Source: Przewalskia tangutica (taxonomy: Eukaryota; Streptophyta; Magnoliopsida; Solanales; Solanaceae). From it: 64,000 nt of DNA. The DNA lies in contig CM056740.1 of assembly GCA_029844215.1 (NCBI GenBank), positions 24,533,873-24,597,872 of the forward strand. The letters are read 5' to 3'. This document shows, one piece after another, positions 58,021 to 64,000 of this stretch. The notes below the pieces were generated by a model, which made no database searches, was not told the origin of the DNA, and worked only from the letters and a program-made list of their open reading frames with translations. The translations under genes were made by a program, and so were the position numbers. Position 1 is the stretch's first letter; each line of letters begins with the position of its first letter.

Positions 58021-58938
58021 GAGTGAAGCGGTGGATACATGTATGTCCTTAACCCTCTAGAGTTTTGGTATGCTTGATATGATGATCTTATTATTGTGTG
58101 CTACGTACGGATAGCGTTGTGTTATTTGTGAGTTAGAAAACATGGTTAGTTGGAAGGGTAAGTATGGGGGCATGGTAAGTGTGAACCTTAGAATTTTTCA
58201 CGATTGAGACCTTAGAGGTAAGGTCGTCTTGAGTAAAAGATTTATTTTATGTTTGACCTTTATCAGAGTGCGTAGTATACGTGGGATTTATTTGTGTGAT
58301 AAGTCCATGGGTTGTGTAAAATGAAAGTGGTAGCTTTCATGATGTGAATTAGTAGATTGTTCCGTATCGAGGAGCGATAATTAGCGTAAGGGGGGTTCGG
58401 GTTGAGGGCGTATTGCGGGTCAACCGTGGCAGATGTAGGTAAGTCGGTTCTGGTTGGTCCAGATGGTAGTCACGAGTGCTAGGCCCAGTTTAGATGACCA
58501 TCGTATGAGTTCGTGGATATGTTCGACCGAGCGGTTCGTGAAGGCGGAATGGCCTTAAAGAAGATCGAGGCTAGTAAGATGACCAAGTTTGGAGGTAGTG
58601 GCTCGAAATTTTGGGAACAAGTAATGGTGAAGTATGGTGCGATATCTTGGGAGAGTTCAAGTGACTACGACGAGTAAGGAAAGAAGTGAACGTGTGTTAG
58701 CAGAATAAAAGAGATCATTTTGTGTGAAGTGAAGATGCGAAGGGAGTATCCTTTCGACCAGGGTGGAAGCTTTTGTGATGTTAGAGGTGATTCCTCGTAG
58801 ACTTGGATTAAGTAGTAGAGCGTGTGTTATTTTGTGGCCATGTGTGGCATTGGCAACTTGTTTAAGTTAACAAGGAACTTCTTCGTTATCCGTCTTGAGA
58901 AGGAACATTCGGGACGAATGTTTCTAAGGAGGGGAGAA
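58021..58938 (+). other. Element E post-gag conserved non-coding region
   Basis: No supported gene. Homologous to 31965-32888 and 44541-45468. The dyad is partly lost (GCGGGTCAACCGTGG near 58417). Ends with GGAACATTCGGGACGAATG and polypurine tract AAGGAGGGGAGA (58926-58937). Confidence 0.75.
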
Positions 58939-61900
58939 TGTTATACCTCGTATTTCCAGAGTATGTACGTGTGGGCGTACGTAGAAAAGTTTGAGCCTTA
59001 AGTAGGCAAAGTGGCGAATTTGTGCACAACCCCCGTAAAGAATCGTTTTTAAATGAAGCGTTTCTGAGAACTTGCGAAGGGAAAATTCCGGCTATGTCAT
59101 TTAGTATTTTTGCGGATTTTTCTGAGCGACGGAACATTTTTGGACCAACGGGAGGGTGACACTTGTCACCCTCATTGGACGGTAAGAGAGGCCACTGTTG
59201 GCCTTGTTTTGTGGCTTATTTTGTGGCTTGTTTGGTGCCTTGTTTTGTGGAGTAGGGTTAGGGTGCACTTGGCTTGATCTTGGCCTTACACTTGCCTTGC
59301 ACTTGGCTTGATCAAGGCCCTTGATTTCCCTATAAATACCCCCCCCCTTTGTGAAGACTTCATCATCCACAAATGTTTCCAAGTCTTGAAATCTCCCTCC
59401 CCTCTTCTTGTTGTGTTCGTCCAAAGCCTCTCCCCCTCCCCCTTTGAGAGGCCTTGTGGCAGGGTACCCACTCACAGTAGTGTTGGCGAAATTTTACACA
59501 CTGCCTTGTTGTTCTCGTATAATACCCCCTTTTTGGTAGAGAAATACTCTCCAAGTATTGTTACTATACCCAAAATACCTTGGCCTTATACCTTGTAGTA
59601 TTCCAAAGTTACCTCTATCGTAGAGCAGAATACTACCTTTTGTCCTTTTAGTCTCAAACCGAAACCCTAAGGAAATCTTCATAGCGAGTTGAAGTATATA
59701 GAAGAAGTTGTGTAGAACTTATAAGGGTTGTTTGGAGCGGGTTGGAGCGCACGGAGTAGGAGCTAAACCTTGCACAGGATCGACATTATAACTTGGATAA
59801 TTTTGGGCTTAGCGAGGTAAATATTCTTGTCCCCTTATTGTAATTGGAAATTACATGTTGTAGGATTATATAGTTGAAGTATACTATATATAGAACTGAA
59901 CATAGCTTTGCGGCAATGTCTTTTGACTTAAGCCTGAATATAAAGAAGAGAACTCAACTGTAATTACATAGGGCGTATTACTGATGGACTTGTGTGGTAT
60001 TACTGTGTAGTAGAATTGTACACGTCCGGTTAGACGTATAACCCCCCCTGGTTGGCTTGGTAGCCGGCCTCGATCGAGGAGGAGATTTACGCGGTTGCGG
60101 GGGGGGGGGGGAGGTGCTGCCAAATTTTCTGTAGAATATTGAACCGTGCGTTTAAGAAGTTAATAGACGTTTGTGGCCTATATAGGTGGAAGTACTACGA
60201 GTAGCGTATTCTACTTGAAGAGTGGAAAGGGCTAGCCGGATTACAGTACTGTGGAGCGTTTTGCTTATTGTCGATAATCGTCGCGAGGTATGTGAACCTC
60301 TTCCTATCCTTTCTAGCATGATGTTTTGTAAACTATGTAGTACGGTAGACGTACATGGGCTAAATGAGTTGGTTGGTTTAAAACATAGGGTGTTATAATA
60401 GCTTTATGGGAAGTTAGTTATAACGACTCTATGTAGGTAAAAGATTGGTTTATTGATTATAGAAGTTAAGAGACTTGATCTTGAAAGATAAGAGACTTAA
60501 CTTGTTTTACTTGGTAATTAACATTTTGTTAAAAATGTTGTAAAACCTCATTCGCGAGTAATGAGTACTTGGTTTTAAAAGAATAATGTTTTACTGATTT
60601 CAGGATGAGAATAATTATCGAACAAACCACAGCAGCGCTAATAAAGGGAAATGTATTGACAAATAACTAATTGTTATTAAAACCAGTAGAAACCTCCATC
60701 TGCATAGAAGCTAAGATAAGTCAAAATTGTATTACATTTCCTAGATCATGGCTGCTGTAACAAGATTGTTATAAACAAGAATAAACGGCTCACACATATG
60801 ACATATGTTACTCAATTGTTTTAAAAGAGATTAAGACTATGAGTTATGAAACCTTTCTAAAATGAGAAACTTGAGCATTTGAAATTAGGCAAACTTGAAC
60901 GTTTGGAAAATAATGTTGTTACTTGGTTTTTACAAAGGGAAGTATTTTGGTTTACTTAAAAAGATAGTCACTCTATTTTTATACTGCGGGTATTGTGTGA
61001 CTTTTGTGAAAGAAACGGATCCTTTAATAAGAGTCAATGTATGTAGTACTTTGGGGTTAAAACCCGGATTTGTTGTAATAAAATATAAGTCTATGAGTTT
61101 GTTGAACTTGTCTATGCTTGTTGTGATAGCCTTTGTTGTGCAAGTGTTGTATTTACGTATTCTGGCGTCTCGTTGGAGGGCGGTTATCCGTTGATTGATG
61201 GACATCTCGACGATGGGTGGCCCACGAGTATGCTTCCACTAATCGATCCTTTTGGACATACTGACACGATGGGTGGCCCACGGGTATGCTTCCTTTAGGA
61301 GTGTTATCTTGTTATTTGCTTTGGACATACTGACACGATGGGTGGCCCACGAGTATGCTTCCATTTTGATTGTTATCTGGATATTTCCTTTGGACATACT
61401 GACACGATGGGTGGCCCACGGGTATGCTTCCATTGGGATGGTTTCATGGCCATGCTTATACCGAGGTGAGATGCCGGGGCATGCGGCCGTTGTGCGGGTT
61501 AAATTCCCGGGTTATATTTGAGTGATGACTTGAGGGCGTGAGTCCCTGACTTGACATGACTGCTTTTATGTTGTGAACTGTAGATTTGTTATCATACATG
61601 TCTCCTGTTTTTATATAGACTGTTATGATTTCATTTCTGATATTTTTGATTTCACATACTTGGTACTGTTGTCTTGACCTCCTTGAGGCTGCGTTCATGC
61701 CGCAGTAGAGGTACATCGGTTCGATCCTCGCTCTTAGGATCACATTCGGCGTTGGAAGCTCCGTTTCTCCGAGGCTTATCTTTGGTATGTTACCACGAGT
61801 TGTAGGTTCTTGTACATTCGTGGTATGGCGGGCCCTGTCGTCGGGTTGTATAAAAACTCTTAGGTGCAGAAATGCTGGTGTGGCGGGGTTTGTAAAAAGG

Positions 61901-62090
61901 ATTAAACTGTTCGGTTTGAAAGAGTTGTATTTATATTTTATTGGAAGGTAACCGTTTGGTTGGCCTGTTTTATGATCTTATATCTTGTTTCATGTTTATG
62001 TTTTTATATTCCGCTGATTTTCTCTGATGTTGTATCACTAGGGTGCCCGGGGTAAGGCACCAGTCACGGGCCCGGGTTCGGGTCGTGAAA
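58939..62090 (+). mobile_element. Element E 3' LTR
   Basis: 3152 bases, partner of 53441-56618. Long identical runs; differences sit at CHG words, e.g. TTGCTGATCC (56237) against TTCGATCC (61719) and CAGTTCAGCG (56262) against CATTCGGCG (61742). A 12-G run lies at about 60100-60111. Four tandem units at 61200-61436. Confidence 0.92.
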
Positions 62091-62899
62091 ATAAACAAGT
62101 CTTTTAAGGGCTAAAGATATCTCTGCAACTACTGCCTCACTTTCCCTTTGTCGCTCTAATCATAATCCTGCCCTGCAGGGCGCCTAGCTATATAAGGCGA
62201 TGAACCAGCCACCGATCCCGAAGGCTGAGTCTCTACATCCGTACCTGCAGCCGGACAAACTCTCACCAAATGGCCCTGTTGGCCGCAAGCATACAAGCTG
62301 TCGAAGCAGTACGACACTCCCCACCATGACGCCTATCACAACGGCCACACCGAGGTGGGGGTGGCCTCTCCTGGCTAACACCCCTTCCTCTCCGAACCAC
62401 TGAATCCGCAACTAACCCGGTAGGCTGAGTCCTCCTACCTGTATCTCTCCTACTAGGACATCCTCCCATCACATGGCCCTGACGGCCACAGGTATAATAA
62501 TCTCCCAAACTAGCACGACACCCTGAGGATCATCCTCAGCTCTCTATCCATACAACTCTGGCGAACTGCAACTCAAAAAATCCCGAAGTCTCAGACTATC
62601 GGATCTAGGGTGAACCATCGCACGCCGGAACCACCGGCTCCCGTCCACATTCCCACCACCACCTCTAGCTAGTAATCGGGCTATCTCTCAACTCATATCC
62701 TCGGCCTCGCCGTGGATCTCGAGGCTCAGTATCGTGGTCTCGTAGCTACCGCCACGCTCTAAACTCTCACGGGGCTAGCGCCGCAGAACTCCCGAATGGT
62801 TGTCTCGGATAATGACCGCCTGCGGCTCGTAACCCTCTGCTCTACTCGCAGCCTCCTCGCCGCCTTGCCCTTCGGGCTCTGGTTGCGCTGCGTAGGCAT
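62091..62899 (-). pseudogene. gag of element F (antisense), frameshifted
   Basis: Begins at the second ATAAA and continues element F. The minus-strand ATG at 62899 lies about 200 bases from the LTR. The C-terminal part gives a knuckle-like YYTCGRQGHVMGGCPSRR (first Cys replaced; about 62450-62505), CGRCDRRHGGEC (about 62340-62380), and a third, CGQQGH-type, knuckle shifted in frame near 62260-62300. The middle capsid core (62510-62760) is badly shifted. Order and motifs match element E. The protein would package RNA in particles supplied by a helper. Confidence 0.72.
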
Positions 62900-63085
62900 A
62901 ACGGGTGAAAAGAATACGCCGAGGAGTCCAACTTATAACACAACTCTAAGGCACGATCTCGAGTGAGAAGAATGGAAACCAATCATAAATGTCTGCAGCC
63001 TCACGATTATAGATGTGGTGCACAACACACCGATAATCAAGACTCTACTAGACACGGCTCAGACACTTTCCGAGGATTAATCGCT

Positions 63086-63097
63086 CGATACCACTTT
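63086..63097 (-). promoter_or_regulatory. Altered primer-binding site of element F
   Basis: Minus strand AAAGTGGTATCGAGCG next to the LTR: the tRNA-Met site with CAG read as CG, the same as in element C. Confidence 0.65.
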
Positions 63098-64000
63098 TGT
63101 CACGACCGATCTCGCCCGTGGATCGTGCCTTACCCCGGCACCCTAGTGATACAACATCGAGAAAATCAGGAAATAAAAACTAAAACATGAGACAAGACAT
63201 AAAGTATGAAACAAAGCAACCAAAACGGTCACCTTCCCGAATATATACATATATATATCAACCACGAACAGTTAAATCCTTTTACAAACCCCGCCACACA
63301 ACAAGATTACAGCACTCTAAGAATGTAACCATAACTATGACGGACAGCCCCGCCATACCCCGAATGTACAAGTAACTACACCGATACGGGACTATACCAA
63401 AGATGAGCCTCCGAGAAACGGAGCTTCCCAAAATGCCGAATCGTGATCCTATGAGCGAGGATCCACAACCAATGTACCTCTACCGCAGATGAACGCAGCC
63501 CGAAGGAGGTCGATAACAGTACCAAGTATGTGAAATCAAAATATCAGAATGAAATCATAGTAGTCTATAAAAAAATAGAGACATATATGATAACCAAATT
63601 ACAAGACATAATATGTAAGCAAATACGCCAAGTCGTGACTCACGCCTCAAAGTCATCACTCAAATATAACTATGGGTCTCACGCCCACAACATCAATCAT
63701 GCCCGTGGAATACCTTCATCATCGCCAGCCATGATATAGCAACACCAAGGAATACACATGAACACCGTGTCCCACTGTGTCATAACAACCGACGGCAAGT
63801 ACGGCGCTAACTACCAGATACCAAAGCCGCATCATCGACTGACCGGGGCAAGTACGAAAGCCAACTACTAGATACCAAGGCCGTACTAACAATACTATGC
63901 AACCAAACCACGGTCGACACGGCAAGTACGAAGCCGACTACTGTGTACCGCGCCGTGTCACGAATCGACCGGCAAGTACGGCTAACTACCGTGTACCAAG
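63098..64000 (-). mobile_element. Element F 5' LTR (antisense), runs off the window
   Basis: Starts TGTCACGACC at 63098 and follows the type-B LTR (26239 onward) in reverse: AAACGGTCACCTTCC, GAACGCAGCC, GGGTCTCACGCCCACAAC, then the GGCAAGTACG array (63790-64000), cut by the window edge. Confidence 0.85.
63790..64000 (-). repeat. GGCAAGTACGAA tandem array, partial
   Basis: Four units with GGCAAGTACG and ACTACYRGRTACCA words, several short of bases compared with 26988-27215. Confidence 0.7.

Larger units (their letters stand above)
53441..62090 (+). mobile_element. Element E: complete non-autonomous giant-LTR element
   Basis: 8650 bases inserted in element F, with the 5-bp duplication ATAAA (53436-53440 and 62091-62095). 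5' LTR 53441-56618 (3178), internal 56619-58938 (2320), 3' LTR 58939-62090 (3152). The LTRs are almost identical over long runs and the primer site is intact, so this looks like the youngest insertion in the window. The terminal CA of the 3' LTR reads AA. It is gag-only. Confidence 0.93.

Overview
This is plant nuclear DNA made almost entirely of LTR retrotransposons of the Ty3/gypsy superfamily. I find no host gene, tRNA, rRNA or CRISPR. The Gag and Pol sequences are of the chromovirus type (Tekay/Del-like: RT with FIDDILVYS, integrase with a GPY/F module, C-terminal chromodomain-like tail, initiator-tRNA-Met primer site TGGTATCAGAGC). They suggest a eudicot, possibly an asterid or Solanaceae; that taxonomic guess comes from memory of the protein style and is weak. 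The texture (insertions within insertions, solo and broken LTRs, one Athila-type fragment) fits pericentromeric heterochromatin.

Two interacting classes of element are present. (i) Autonomous gypsy elements carry gag-PR-RT-RNaseH-IN-chromodomain: element 1 (3929-22621) and the 3' half of element 2 (36097-50208). (ii) A non-autonomous family has very large LTRs (about 3.1-3.7 kb) around a short internal region (about 1.7-2.5 kb) holding only a decayed gag with zinc knuckles plus a conserved non-coding tail. It fits the published TR-GAG class. Copies are A (11057-20515, minus), B (28411-36096, plus), C (39479-48739, plus), E (53441-62090, plus) and F (50209 to beyond 64000, minus). Both classes share LTR ends (TGTTATACCCC...GTCGTGACA), primer site, polypurine tract and LTR sub-modules, so the gag-only family is probably mobilised by the autonomous one.

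Layout. 1-2190: antisense LTR. 2191-3928: Athila-type remnant. 3929-22621: autonomous element 1, split by element A inside the integrase C-terminus (5-bp target duplication GCAAG). 22622-26238: integrase scrap and truncated LTRs, one carrying a 67-bp triplication. 26239-30537: head-to-head LTR palindrome of about 4.3 kb leading into element B. 36097-50208: autonomous element 2 remnant, whose 3' LTR is split by element C (duplication TAAAC). 50209-64000: element F, split by the youngest-looking insertion, element E (duplication ATAAA).

An important caution: paired LTRs, which were identical at insertion, differ mainly at CAG/CTG/CCG sites, often reading CG in one copy. I think many frameshifts are sequencing errors at CHG-methylated cytosines rather than real mutations. 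Reading frames here, and any age estimate from LTR divergence, should be treated with that in mind.
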